A stretch of 64,000 bases of DNA from Deltaproteobacteria bacterium (GCA_016218805.1 JACRCW010000136.1:1-64000), one strand, 5' to 3'. Counted from the first letter of the stretch, positions 32,595-41,139 are shown. A program made the numbers and translations. The notes: a model not told the origin generated them from the sequence alone.

Positions 32595-33344
32595 ATGCAG
32601 CGGCGCATCCGCCCCTACGGCGACAAGACTGACGACGGCGTCATCCAGATGTCCTTCACGCTCCCCGTGCCCGCGGGACCGCGCGCACGTGAGGCCGCGC
32701 GCCTGCTCCTGGAGCGCGAGATGGGCATGAAGGACGTGAAGATTGCCTCCATGGAGGGCATTGCCACGGATTACACGTATTTTGTGGCCTACGCGTCCAC
32801 GCAGGCCTCCCTGGACTATGACGCCGTGGACGTCCCCATTGTGAAGACGCCCAACTATGGCTTCACCGGCGTGAACCAGCGGATTGAAAGCGAACTCAAG
32901 CGCCACATCATTGTGGTGGGCGGCAACAACGGCTTTGACAGCCACACGGTGGGGATTGACGCCATCATCAACATGAAGGGCTTCTCCGGGGATTACGGCC
33001 TGGAGCGCTACCCGTGGTTCCGCGCGTTCAACCTGGGCGCTCAGCTCAAGGATGACGAGTTCCTGGACCGGGCGGTGGAGGTCAACGCGGACGCGGTGCT
33101 GGTCTCCAAGGTGGTCACGCAGCGGGATATCCACAAGGAGGACGCGCTGGGGCTCATCCAGCGCGCCAAGGACCGCGGCCTGCGGGACCGGTTCATCTTT
33201 GTCATTGGTGGGCCGCGGCTCACGCACAAGGAAGGGCTGGAGTGGGGGTTTGACGCCGGGTTTGGGCCCGGGACCAAGCCGTCTGACGTGGCCAGCTACC
33301 TGGCTGACGAAGTCATCCGCCGCGCCCGCGGCCGGCAGCGTTGA
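32595..33344 (+). CDS. kamE: beta-lysine (D-lysine) 5,6-aminomutase beta subunit
   Basis: 249 residues. It begins 'MQRRIRPYGDKTDDGVIQMSFTLPVP' as in KamE. The cobalamin-binding Rossmann motif is 'DSHTVGIDAIINMKGFSGDYGLE' (DxHxxG), and the later 'VNADAVLVSKVVTQRDIHKEDALGLIQ' and 'VIGGPRLTHKEGLEWGFDAGFGPG' complete the B12-fold. It carries coenzyme B12 and the catalytic PLP lysine and works as a complex with KamD. AGGGAGC precedes the ATG. Two bases separate kamD's end region from its ribosome binding site, so the pair is co-translated. Confidence 0.95.
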   Translation: MQRRIRPYGDKTDDGVIQMSFTLPVPAGPRAREAARLLLEREMGMKDVKIASMEGIATDYTYFVAYASTQASLDYDAVDVPIVKTPNYGFTGVNQRIESELKRHIIVVGGNNGFDSHTVGIDAIINMKGFSGDYGLERYPWFRAFNLGAQLKDDEFLDRAVEVNADAVLVSKVVTQRDIHKEDALGLIQRAKDRGLRDRFIFVIGGPRLTHKEGLEWGFDAGFGPGTKPSDVASYLADEVIRRARGRQR

Positions 33345-33358
33345 AACAGGAGGATTCC

Positions 33359-34009
33359 ATGGCGGGTGAACGCAGCGTCCTCAGGCTCCGCATGAGCGCG
33401 CATGACGCGCATTACGGCGGCAACCTGGTGGACGGCGCACGCATGCTGGCGCTGTTTGGGGACGTGGCCACGGAGCTGTGCATCCTCCGGGACGGGGACG
33501 AAGGCCTGTTCCGGGCGTACGACAAGGTGGAGTTCCTGGCGCCCGTGTTCGCGGGGGACTGGATTGAGGCCGAGGGCGAGATCCTCTCCGAGGGCACCAC
33601 CAGCCGGAAGATGCGCTTTGTGGCGCGCAAGGTGATGCAGGCGGTCCCCGGACACCCCAGCCACGTCAACGTCCTCAACCCGCCGGTGACGGTGTGCGTG
33701 GCGTCCGGCACGTGCGTGGTCCCGCGGGACGTCACCCGCGGGCCGCAGCCCACCCCGCAGGTCCCGGACGCGCTGCTGGAATGCCGGGATATCGCCGCGG
33801 TTCGCGGCGACCTGGTGGACACCCTGCACGCCGTGAAGCTGGCGGATGACCTGGTGCGGGTGGGCCGGACGCGCATCCGGCTGGTGGCCGGCGGCGGCAC
33901 CACCACGGTGGTATGCCACGTTGAAGAGGGCCCGGTTGACGGCGCGGTCCACCGCACGCGTGAAGGACACGTCCTGCGCCTGCAGCCGGCGCCCACCGCG
34001 TTGCGGTGA
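33359..34009 (+). CDS. kal: 3-aminobutyryl-CoA ammonia-lyase with unexplained C-terminal extension
   Basis: 216 residues from the ATG at 33359 (CAGGAGG before it). Residues 1-125 are a hotdog-fold 3-aminobutyryl-CoA deaminase: 'MSAHDAHYGGNLVDGARMLALFGDVATEL', 'VEFLAPVFAGDWIEAEGEI', 'SRKMRFVARKVMQ'. Kal of fermenters ends near residue 128. Here about 85 further residues follow ('ALLECRDIAAVRGDLVDTLHAVKL...TRIRLVAGGGTTTVVCHV'), with no family I recognise. The enzyme eliminates ammonia to give crotonyl-CoA. Position between kamE and kce fits the lysine pathway. Confidence 0.87.
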   Translation: MAGERSVLRLRMSAHDAHYGGNLVDGARMLALFGDVATELCILRDGDEGLFRAYDKVEFLAPVFAGDWIEAEGEILSEGTTSRKMRFVARKVMQAVPGHPSHVNVLNPPVTVCVASGTCVVPRDVTRGPQPTPQVPDALLECRDIAAVRGDLVDTLHAVKLADDLVRVGRTRIRLVAGGGTTTVVCHVEEGPVDGAVHRTREGHVLRLQPAPTALR

Positions 34010-34035
34010 CTCACCCGTTGTTCCGTGGAGGTACC

Positions 34036-34860
34036 ATGCAGCCACTTGTCATCACCGCAGCGCTGGTTGGGGCGGAGACCACGCGCGAGCAGAATCCCCA
34101 CCTGCCCATCCACCCCGAGGAGATTGCTGCGGACGCCGTGAAGTGCTGGAAGGAGGGGTGCAGCCTGGTCCACCTGCACGCGCGCAACCCGGACGGTTCC
34201 CCGTCACAGGCCGCCGCACTGTTCAAGCGCATCGTGGCGCTCATCCGCACCGAGTGCGACGTGATTGTCCAGGTCTCCACCGGCGGCGCCGTGGGCATGT
34301 CCGTGGATGAACGGTGCGGATCACTGGAGTGCTCGCCGGACATGGCCACGCTGTCCTGCGGCACGGTGAACTTTGGTGATGACGTGTTCATGAACAGCTG
34401 GCCGATGATCAAGGACATTGCGGCGCGCATCCGCAAGCGCGGCATCACGCCGGAGATTGAGGCCTTTGACGCGGGCCACATTGACACCATGCTGCGGCTG
34501 GCCAAGGAAGGTCTGGTGGACCTGCCCGCGCACGTGGACCTGGTGCTGGGCGTCCCGGGTGGCCTGTCCGCCGGTGAACGCCAGCTGGAGTTCATGGTGG
34601 GCAGCCTCCCGCCCGGTTGCACGTGGACGGTGGCCGGCGTGGGACGCCACCAGCTGCCCATGGCGTATTACGCGGTGGAACGGGGTGGGAACGCGCGCGT
34701 GGGCCTGGAGGACAACATCTTCCTGAAGAAGGGCGTGCTGGCCCAGGGCAGCGCCCCGCTGGTGGCGGCAGTTGCCGAACACGCGCGCAAGGTGGGCCGG
34801 CCGCTGGCCACGCCCACGCAGGCCCGGGAACTGCTCCGCGTCCGTCCCCGCCCGGAATAG
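34036..34860 (+). CDS. kce: 3-keto-5-aminohexanoate cleavage enzyme (BKACE family)
   Basis: 274 residues from the ATG at 34036 (GGAGG before it). The BKACE/DUF849 signature is evident: 'LVITAALVGAETTREQNPHLPIHPEEIAADAVKCWKEGCSLVHLHARNPDGSPSQ' with the zinc ligands His-x-His in 'VHLHAR' and a later 'EIEAFDAGHI' Glu. 'GLSAGERQLEFMV' and 'RVGLEDNIFLKKGVLAQGS' complete it. The enzyme converts 3-keto-5-aminohexanoate plus acetyl-CoA to 3-aminobutyryl-CoA and acetoacetate, feeding Kal. The intervening dehydrogenase Kdd is not in this cluster. Confidence 0.92.
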   Translation: MQPLVITAALVGAETTREQNPHLPIHPEEIAADAVKCWKEGCSLVHLHARNPDGSPSQAAALFKRIVALIRTECDVIVQVSTGGAVGMSVDERCGSLECSPDMATLSCGTVNFGDDVFMNSWPMIKDIAARIRKRGITPEIEAFDAGHIDTMLRLAKEGLVDLPAHVDLVLGVPGGLSAGERQLEFMVGSLPPGCTWTVAGVGRHQLPMAYYAVERGGNARVGLEDNIFLKKGVLAQGSAPLVAAVAEHARKVGRPLATPTQARELLRVRPRPE

Positions 34861-34922
34861 TCCCCGTTTCCGTCCCCGCTGGCGTCCTTGCCGGACACCG
34901 TGGCGCGCAGGAGCATTCACGT

Positions 34923-35870
34923 ATGGCACCCGCGGACCCCACCTTCCGCAGCGACGGGCTGAGTTCCAGCGATCAGCTGCGCGTCGTCGCGGCCGAGCCG
35001 AACGCCGCCGCCGTGTTCGTGGGCCCGCTGCCCACGTTGTTCCGCGGTGTGGTGATTGCCCCCCGCTGGGCGGTGGTGCTGGTGCTGGCGTTGACGTTTG
35101 CGGCGGCCACGCTGGTCCACAACGCGTCCCTGGGCGAACTGGACGTGGGCATGTTCTACCTGGTCCCGCTGGCGCTGGCGACGTGGATGTGGGGTCTGCG
35201 GGGCGGGATTGTGCTGGGGCTGGCGGCGTCAGGGACCACGCTGGCGGTGGACGTGCAGCACCGCGCCGCGTTTGATTCCACCGTGGCGCTCAGCTGGGAC
35301 GGCATTGTGCTGACGGTGCTGTACCTGGGTGGCGCGGTGGTCCTGGCGGAGTTGCGCCGCTCATACCGCCGCATTGCGGACCTGGCGCGGACGGACGGCC
35401 TCACCGGCCTGCTGAACCGCCGCGGGTTCTGGGACCGGGCCGAACAGGAGTTCCACCACGCGCGCCGCGCGCATTGGCCCATCACCGTCATGCACCTGGA
35501 CCTGGACCGCTTCAAGGAACTCAATGATTCGCGGGGACACGCGGAGGGTGACCGCTTGCTGGTCGTGGTCGCGGACATCCTGCGGCGCCTGCGGCGGACG
35601 GACGTGTCATGCCGCATTGGCGGTGACGAGTTTGTGGTCCTCATGCCCAACACCACCGCGGACGCCGCGCGCCTGGTGGTGGACAAGCTGCGCCAGGAGG
35701 TCAGTGCGGCCATGGCGCGCAATGCCTGGGGCGTCACGTGTTCCATTGGCGTGGCCACGTTCCTGCGTGTTCCGGTGACGGTGGAGCAGATGATCCAGGT
35801 CGCGGATTCGGCGATGTACTGCGTGAAGCGGGGCACGCGTGACGGCGTGGAATACGTGACCGTGACCTAG
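34923..35870 (+). CDS. membrane-bound diguanylate cyclase
   Basis: 315 residues from the ATG at 34923. Three or four membrane helices (about 45-145) with no sensor domain outside precede a complete GGDEF domain: 'ARTDGLTGLLNRRGFWDRAEQE', 'LDLDRFKELNDSRGHAEGDRLL', and active-site 'CRIGGDEFVVLMP'. The Mg and guanine residues are intact, so c-di-GMP synthesis is expected. An inhibitory RxxD five residues before the motif is not evident ('RRTDVSCRIGGDEF' has R-T-D close to it). It lies between kce and the convergent livF, about 60 bases from each. Confidence 0.9.
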   Translation: MAPADPTFRSDGLSSSDQLRVVAAEPNAAAVFVGPLPTLFRGVVIAPRWAVVLVLALTFAAATLVHNASLGELDVGMFYLVPLALATWMWGLRGGIVLGLAASGTTLAVDVQHRAAFDSTVALSWDGIVLTVLYLGGAVVLAELRRSYRRIADLARTDGLTGLLNRRGFWDRAEQEFHHARRAHWPITVMHLDLDRFKELNDSRGHAEGDRLLVVVADILRRLRRTDVSCRIGGDEFVVLMPNTTADAARLVVDKLRQEVSAAMARNAWGVTCSIGVATFLRVPVTVEQMIQVADSAMYCVKRGTRDGVEYVTVT

Positions 35871-35933
35871 GACGGCGCGCAGCAGCGTTGCAGGACCGGC
35901 CTCTGTTTCCGGCCCGCGGCCGCTGAAAGCGCG

Positions 35934-36650
35934 CTATTCCCCCAGGTACGCGCGCCGGATCTCATCATTGGCAAGCAATTCCGCGGCGGGACCCTGCAGG
36001 ACCAGCGCACCGGTTTCCAGCACGTAGCCGCGGTGGGCCACCTTCAGCGCGAGATGAGCGTTCTGTTCCACCAGCAGGATGGCGGTGCCGCCGGCATTGA
36101 TCTCCCGCACAATGCGGAAAATGAGTTCCACCACCTGAGGCGCGAGTCCCAGCGAGGGTTCATCCAGCAGCAGCAGCTTGGGGCGGCACATGAGGGCGCG
36201 GGCCACGGACAGCATCTGCTGTTCGCCGCCGGAGAGCGTGCCGGCGGACTGTTTCACGCGTTCCTTCAACCGCGGAAACAGCGCAAACGCGCGTTCAATA
36301 TCCGCCTCAATGGCGTCCTTGTCGGTGCGCAGGAAGGCGCCCAGTTCCAGGTTCTCATGGACGGTGAGGTTCTGGAAGATGCCGCGTCCTTCCGGCGCGT
36401 GCGCCATGCCCAGCGCCACCAGGCGGTCCGCGGGCAGTCCGGCCACGTCCCGTCCCAGGAACGTGATGCGTCCCCGGCTGGGCCGCACCAGCGCGCTCAC
36501 GGCGCGCAGCGTGGTGGATTTCCCGGCGCCGTTGCTCCCCAGCAGGGTGACCACTTCGCCTTCCCCCACGGTGAGGGACAGGCCGCGGAGCGCGTGAATG
36601 GCCCCGTAATGCACATGCACATCCGCCAGTTCCAGCAGCGGGGCGGTCAC
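35934..36650 (-). CDS. livF: branched-chain amino acid ABC transporter ATP-binding protein
   Basis: 238 residues. Walker A GSNGAGKST, signature LSGGEQQML and Walker B 'LLLLDEPSLGLAP' are present. 'VHYGAIHALRGLSLTVGEGEVV' and 'APEGRGIFQNLTVHENLELGAF' are LivF hallmarks. With LivG it powers a branched-chain-type amino acid importer. It overlaps livG by 4 bases. Confidence 0.95.
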   Translation of the reverse strand: MTAPLLELADVHVHYGAIHALRGLSLTVGEGEVVTLLGSNGAGKSTTLRAVSALVRPSRGRITFLGRDVAGLPADRLVALGMAHAPEGRGIFQNLTVHENLELGAFLRTDKDAIEADIERAFALFPRLKERVKQSAGTLSGGEQQMLSVARALMCRPKLLLLDEPSLGLAPQVVELIFRIVREINAGGTAILLVEQNAHLALKVAHRGYVLETGALVLQGPAAELLANDEIRRAYLGE

Positions 36651-37453
36651 GGGGCGGCCCCGGCGGGTGGGGCGTGTTCGCGCGCGTACTCGTCGCCCAG
36701 GTACGCTTCAATCACCCGGATGTTGCGCTGGATATCATGCGGGGTCCCCTCCGCAATGGTCTCGCCGTGGTCCAGCACCATGATGCGCTCACTGATGCCC
36801 ATGATGAGCTGCATGTGGTGTTCAATGAGCAGTATTCCCACGCCAAAGTCATCACGGATGTGGCGGATGAGTCCCAGCAGCGCCTGGGTTTCCATGCCAT
36901 TCATGCCGGCAGCGGGTTCATCCAGGAGCAGGAAATTGGGCCGGGTGGCCAGGGCGCGGGCAATCTCCAGGCGGCGCTGGTCGCCGTACGGGAGGTTGCG
37001 CGCCAGCATGCCGGCCTTGGCCAACAGGTTCACGCGCTCCAGCAGGGCGGCGGCGTCGTGCTCCTGGCGTTGCTCTTCGTCACGGGCGCGGCGGGTCTGC
37101 AGCACCACATCCAGCAGGGAGACGCGGGCGCGCTGGTGAAAGGCGGCCTTCACGTTGTCCAGGACGGTGAGGTCCTTGAACAGCCGGATGTTCTGGAAGG
37201 TGCGCACCACGCCGCGGCGGCAGATGTCATGCGGCTGGCCGCGGAACGGCTGGCCGTCCACCACAATCCGCCCGGTGGACGGGCGGTACACGCCGGTGAG
37301 CATGTTGAAGCAGGTGGTCTTCCCGGCGCCGTTGGGCCCAATGAGACCCACCAGTTCGTTCTTCTGCAGCACCAGGTTGAAGTCTGAGACCGCGGTCAGA
37401 CCGCCGAACCGGATGGTGACGTGTTCGGCGCGGAGGCTGTGCGGATCGGCCAT
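36647..37453 (-). CDS. livG: branched-chain amino acid ABC transporter ATP-binding protein
   Basis: 268 residues. Walker A GPNGAGKTT, then 'NMLTGVYRPSTGRIVVDGQPFRGQPHDICRRGVVRTFQNIRLFKDLTVLDNV', signature region 'LPYGDQRRLEIARALA' and Walker B 'FLLLDEPAAGMN' identify LivG. The LivG-typical C-terminal 'AYLGDEYA' is present. The downstream livF start overlaps its stop. The membrane subunits are encoded 0.7 kb (livM) and 3.7 kb (livH) upstream on the same strand. Confidence 0.95.
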   Translation of the reverse strand: MADPHSLRAEHVTIRFGGLTAVSDFNLVLQKNELVGLIGPNGAGKTTCFNMLTGVYRPSTGRIVVDGQPFRGQPHDICRRGVVRTFQNIRLFKDLTVLDNVKAAFHQRARVSLLDVVLQTRRARDEEQRQEHDAAALLERVNLLAKAGMLARNLPYGDQRRLEIARALATRPNFLLLDEPAAGMNGMETQALLGLIRHIRDDFGVGILLIEHHMQLIMGISERIMVLDHGETIAEGTPHDIQRNIRVIEAYLGDEYAREHAPPAGAAP

Positions 37454-37514
37454 GGTGCGTCCCGCGAGCGCGGGTCCCCCCCGGAATCAACCCGCGCAGG
37501 CTCGCTGTTGGGAC

Positions 37515-37931
37515 TCAGCCCTTCACGTACCGCGTGCCACGGCCCTTGCCGGAGACCTTGATACGGCCGTCAGCGCGGGCGGTCTTCACCATGCCATTGA
37601 GCTGGGTGGTGGAGACCTTCAGCTTCTTGCGGGCTTCCTGCGGGACCAGTTCGCCGGCGTTCCGCACCATGTCCACCAGGCGGTCCACCTGCGCGGGCGT
37701 CCAGGACGGCTTGCGGCCGGGGCGGCCCGGGATGCCCTTGCCCTTGGCCTTGCCTTTGGCCTTGGCGCCAACCTTCCCGCCAATCTTGCCGGTGCGGGCA
37801 ATGATGTCCGCCAATTCCGCGCGGAGGGATGCATCCACGGCGCGTTTCACCTCACCCACCGCGTCCGCAAAGATGTTTTCCACCCGCTTCCAGAGTTCCT
37901 TGCTTCCCGCCCCACGCTTGCGTGCTGCCAT
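37515..37931 (-). CDS. small basic protein, possible DNA-binding
   Basis: 138 residues. An N-terminal helical region ('KELWKRVENIFADAVGEVKRAVDASLRAELADII') is followed by a Lys/Gly/Ala spacer (KAKGKAKGKG), an AT-hook-like GRPGRKP, and a small C-terminal HTH-like domain ('TPAQVDRLVDMVRNAGELVPQEARKKLKVSTTQLNGMVKTA') ending KGRGTRYVKG. The architecture suggests a nucleoid-associated or regulatory protein, but I cannot name a family. It lies between livM and livG on the same strand. A 169-base gap upstream (37932-38100) shows two CAAACCACCC repeats and no gene. Confidence 0.7.
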   Translation of the reverse strand: MAARKRGAGSKELWKRVENIFADAVGEVKRAVDASLRAELADIIARTGKIGGKVGAKAKGKAKGKGIPGRPGRKPSWTPAQVDRLVDMVRNAGELVPQEARKKLKVSTTQLNGMVKTARADGRIKVSGKGRGTRYVKG

Positions 37932-38100
37932 CTTGAAGACTCCATTTCCGTGGAACCGTCCGTGCCCTCAGGCACGCGCCGCCGACGTGGCGGATAACCG
38001 CGGACCGGGTCGTGGAAACACGACAAACCACCCAACCCGCTCCAATCGGAAACCGGGCATTAGCAAACCACCCCCACGCTGACAACCGATTTCTTGCGGT

Positions 38101-39186
38101 TCATGATTGGCGGGCTTGCAATGCCCGGCGTGCCAGCCACTGCCGCAGCACCTGCCACGCCTCCTGTTTCCCGAACAACCCACCCGGCCGCGCCAGCATG
38201 AGCACGATCAGCAGCGCCGAATAGATGACCATCCGCAGGTCCTGGCTCAGCACGTAGATGACGGGTTCCACCACGGCGCGGACGGCGTCCGGCCAGCTGG
38301 CCACCTCCAGGCGGGCAAACCCGTCCACCAGCACGCCCTGCACGCTGCGCAGGCCTTCCGGCAGCAGCGTCAGCACCACCGCGGCAATCACCGCGCCGGA
38401 AATGGACCCCATTCCGCCCAGCACCACCATCACCACCACTTCCGTGCTCTTGAGATACGTGAAACTCTTGGGATTCAGGTACGCTTGGCTGTGCGCAAAC
38501 AACGCGCCGGCCACCCCCGCCAGCGCGCTGGACGTGACAAAGGCAATGACCTTGTAGCGCGTTGTATGGATTCCCATTGACTCCGCGGCGATTTCGTCTT
38601 CACGGACGGAGAGGAAGGCGCGGCCATGGGTGGATTCATGCAGGCGGCGGGACAGCTCCACGGCCACCACCACCACCGCAAAAACCCACGCAAAACCCAC
38701 CCGCGGGGGAATGTTGGAATAGCCGGCGGCACCGCCCACGGCGGGGGTGTTTTCAATGAGGACCCGGATGATCTCATTGAATCCCAGGGTGACAATGGCC
38801 AGGTAGTCACCCCGCAGGCGCAGGGACGGCAGGCCCACCAGCAGCCCCACCAACCCCGCAAACGCCCCGCCCAGCAGCATGGCCACCAGGAACACCAGGT
38901 TGTCAGACAGCCACGGCGGCAGGCCCGCCACGTCGTACTGGGACAGGGACTTGGTCAGATACGCGCTCAGGTAGGCTCCCAGCGCCATGAACCCCGCGTG
39001 CCCCAGGGAAAACTGCCCGGTGAAACCGTTGACCAGGTTCAGGCTCACCGCCAGGACAATGTTGACGCCTACCAGCAGCGCCACGGTCACCCCGTAGCTT
39101 TCGCCCGGGGAGGGGAGGAACGCCGCCAGCGCCGCCACCAGCGGGACGCCAACCAGGATGCTCCGCCACGCCCGCAATGCGGCCAA
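38101..39186 (-). CDS. livM: branched-chain amino acid ABC transporter permease
   Basis: 361 residues with about nine membrane helices. LivM signatures include 'LNLVNGFTGQFSLGHAGFMALGAYLSA', the cytoplasmic EAA-like loop 'GRAFLSVREDEIAAESMGIHTTRYKVIAFVTSSALAGVAGALFAH' and 'VLGGMGSISGAVIAAVVL'. Start ATG at 39186 lies 2 bases after the stop of the small lipoprotein gene, so it is co-translated with the livH-led operon despite three intervening envelope genes. Confidence 0.95.
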   Translation of the reverse strand: MAALRAWRSILVGVPLVAALAAFLPSPGESYGVTVALLVGVNIVLAVSLNLVNGFTGQFSLGHAGFMALGAYLSAYLTKSLSQYDVAGLPPWLSDNLVFLVAMLLGGAFAGLVGLLVGLPSLRLRGDYLAIVTLGFNEIIRVLIENTPAVGGAAGYSNIPPRVGFAWVFAVVVVAVELSRRLHESTHGRAFLSVREDEIAAESMGIHTTRYKVIAFVTSSALAGVAGALFAHSQAYLNPKSFTYLKSTEVVVMVVLGGMGSISGAVIAAVVLTLLPEGLRSVQGVLVDGFARLEVASWPDAVRAVVEPVIYVLSQDLRMVIYSALLIVLMLARPGGLFGKQEAWQVLRQWLARRALQARQS

Positions 39187-39188
39187 CG

Positions 39189-39386
39189 TCAGCCCCCGTC
39201 CCGGCGCCCGGCGTCGGGCGTGCCCCCGTCAGGCGGCGGCGTACCGTCATGGCAGGTGCCGTCACTGCCGCAGTACATGCCGTCCGGGCAGTGCAGGGCG
39301 GTGCGGCAGGCAATTCCCGTATCCCAATTGAGGCACGCGGAAAGGAAGGCCGCCATTCCAGCGGCAAGCAGCAGGGCGCGCTTCAT
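39189..39386 (-). CDS. small Cys-rich lipoprotein
   Basis: 65 residues. Signal with lipobox ending FLSAC, then 'CRTALHCPDGMYCGSDGTCHDG' with four Cys in the spacing of small EGF/dickkopf-like or 'pathogenicity island' Cys motifs, then an Asp/Gly/Pro tail. The start overlaps the end of the upstream gene by ATGA; the stop is 2 bases from livM. It is therefore firmly in the operon. Function unknown. Confidence 0.75.
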   Translation of the reverse strand: MKRALLLAAGMAAFLSACLNWDTGIACRTALHCPDGMYCGSDGTCHDGTPPPDGGTPDAGRRDGG

Positions 39387-40021
39387 GGTGTGGATCCGGG
39401 AGCCGGGGCCGGTGCGGGCGGCGCGGCCGTTGATGACGGTGAGGCGGGGCGGGACCCGGACGCGGGCGGCGGCGCGGCGGGCGCCCCGCGGACCTTGGGA
39501 TTGGCCGCCACAATGAGCCCGATTCCGCCTACCAGGCCCGCCACGGTGATCACGGAACCCAGCACACCCAGCAAGCCGCCCCCGCCCAGCAGCAGGAACG
39601 TGGCGCGCTCCAGCCATTGCCCCAGCGTGATGAGCGAACTCAGCGGAAACGCCCCGTTGTTCTTGTGCGGCACGCTCTTGATTTCCGCGTTGATGTTCCG
39701 TGCCGTGGCGTAGGAGGCGATGGACAGCGTGATGCCGGCCATGACGCCGCCCAGCGCCAGCACGCCCAGCAGGATGGCTGGCACCATCACGGCCACGCCG
39801 GCGCCAATGAGGGGCTTGGACCATCCGGTCTCTTCCTGCGCCTGCTGCGCGGCCTGCTGGGCGGCGGCGCGGGCGGCCGGGCCCTCCGGGTCCTGCATGG
39901 CGGTCAACATCCGCGGGTTGGGCGGGTTGAGCAGTTGCACGGGGGGCGTGGGCTGGTCCGGGGGAAGGATGGCGGCCACCTCAGGCGGGGTAGGCGGGGC
40001 GGACGCCGGCGGGGGCGCCAC
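39383..40021 (-). CDS. C-terminal part of a frameshifted TolB/CsgG-like membrane protein
   Basis: 212 residues as an isolated ORF from 40021. It opens with a Pro/Ala-rich linker and two or three hydrophobic helices ('LIGAGVAVMVPAILLGVLALGGVMAGITLSIASYA', 'FLLLGGGGLLGVLGSVITVAGLVGGIGLIVA'), then a Pro/Ala tail. In this frame the reading continues without a stop back to about 40086, where it would join the product of the upstream gene if one G were removed from a run of seven. I regard both parts as one gene of about 400 residues. Confidence 0.65.
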   Translation of the reverse strand: MAPPPASAPPTPPEVAAILPPDQPTPPVQLLNPPNPRMLTAMQDPEGPAARAAAQQAAQQAQEETGWSKPLIGAGVAVMVPAILLGVLALGGVMAGITLSIASYATARNINAEIKSVPHKNNGAFPLSSLITLGQWLERATFLLLGGGGLLGVLGSVITVAGLVGGIGLIVAANPKVRGAPAAPPPASGSRPASPSSTAAPPAPAPAPGSTP

Positions 40022-40586
40022 GGGCGGCGGCGCCAGGGGCGTGACGGCTACGGGTGGCGGCGGCGCAGGCTCGGCGGCGGGGGGGCGGCTTGGGGGCCGG
40101 GAACAACACCTCCACGGAGGCGGGCAGCTGGTCCAGCAGCTTGTCCAGCTCCTTCTCCGGCGTCTTGCCGCTCCATTGCGCCACCTGCGCCCCGTCAGAC
40201 GCCTCCAGCAGCGCCAGGTTCAGCACCACCGTGCCGCCCACCCTGGAAACGGACCCCCACAACGCCCGGTCCGCGCTCACCGCCTGCGCCATCTGCGCTT
40301 TGCACGTGGCCATGCTGCAGCGCTTGAGCCGCCCGCGCAGCGCGTCCGGCAGCGCCTGCACCACGTCATCCGGCGCCATGAGGCTCACTTCCGAGCCGCG
40401 CGCCTTGCGCACCTCTCCCAACAGCGCGCCGGAAAACGTGGCCCCCAGCTGCAAATCCATGCCTTTGGCCACGTCAAACGGAAGCACCGCCACCTTCTTG
40501 AGGCGCGCGGGCGCCGCCGCCGGCGCCGGGGGATCACCCGCCAGCGCGACGACACATCCCAGTACCAGAACGACCGTTGCTGCCAT
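39981..40586 (-). CDS. N-terminal part of a frameshifted TolB/CsgG-like membrane protein
   Basis: 201 residues as called. A signal peptide (MAATVVLVLGCVVALAG) and an alpha/beta domain ('LKKVAVLPFDVAKGMDLQLGATFSGALLGEVRKA...DRALWGSVSRVGGTVVLNLALLEASDG') resemble TolB-N/CsgG-type folds. After 'VLFPAPKPPP' the frame turns into Arg/Ala-rich nonsense; the same bases shifted by one read a Pro/Ala linker leading into the membrane helices of the ORF ending at 39383. The break falls in the G7 run at 40079-40085. It may be a sequencing error, a real mutation, or slippage. Part of the livH-livM operon. Confidence 0.7.
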   Translation of the reverse strand: MAATVVLVLGCVVALAGDPPAPAAAPARLKKVAVLPFDVAKGMDLQLGATFSGALLGEVRKARGSEVSLMAPDDVVQALPDALRGRLKRCSMATCKAQMAQAVSADRALWGSVSRVGGTVVLNLALLEASDGAQVAQWSGKTPEKELDKLLDQLPASVEVLFPAPKPPPRRRACAAATRSRHAPGAAARGAPAGVRPAYPA

Positions 40587-40597
40587 GAGTCAGGTCC

Positions 40598-41137
40598 TCA
40601 CTGCGGGAAACACGCGCCCGTACCACCGTCCGCCACCGCCGGGAAACACGTGTATCCCCCGGCGCATTCCAGGTTGATCCCACCGTCCGGCCCGGCAAAA
40701 TGCCCGCACGGCTGCCGGCAGGAGGGCCCACCCCCGTCCTCCGCCACCGCGCACACCAGCGGCAGCAGGCACGGCTCCGGCGCGCACGGGTCCCCCACGC
40801 CGCCCCCGGGGATGCACGCCGCCACCCCCGCATCCGTCCCGCCCAGCACGCGGCACACCGTCCCCGCAGCGCAGCCGCCGTCGTCCAGGCAATAGGCGCG
40901 GCATACGGATCCGTCGGTGGAGGAGACGCATGCTTCGCTGAACAGGCAGGTGTCCGCCCCGCAGCGGCGCGGGTTGGTGGACCCGGAGGAACCGCCGGAT
41001 GAGGACGACAACGACGCGCCGCCGCCCGACGACGAGGACGCGCCACCACCGCCGGCGTCTTCGGTCCCGGGCGGGGACGTGGTGCAGCTGAACACAGCAC
41101 AACCCGCAAGGAACACCAGGGCCGGCAGCGCGCGCAT
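40598..41137 (-). CDS. Cys-rich lipoprotein
   Basis: 179 residues from the ATG at 41137. The lipobox is 'LVFLAGC' (a second Cys-Ser-Cys follows). A Ser/Gly-rich linker precedes about 14 cysteines in repeats of the type 'CGADTCLFSEACVSSTDGSVCRAYCLDDGGCAAGTVCRV', the disulfide-rich style of myxobacterial surface lipoproteins. It starts 3 bases after livH's stop and ends 11 bases before the next gene. Confidence 0.78.
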   Translation of the reverse strand: MRALPALVFLAGCAVFSCTTSPPGTEDAGGGGASSSSGGGASLSSSSGGSSGSTNPRRCGADTCLFSEACVSSTDGSVCRAYCLDDGGCAAGTVCRVLGGTDAGVAACIPGGGVGDPCAPEPCLLPLVCAVAEDGGGPSCRQPCGHFAGPDGGINLECAGGYTCFPAVADGGTGACFPQ

Positions 41138-41139
41138 GG

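Noticed and set aside
30714..33227. 837-residue minus-strand open frame
   Set aside because: It is antisense to kamD, kamE and the end of kamA, is His/Arg/Val-rich without motifs, and exists because of high GC at codon third positions.
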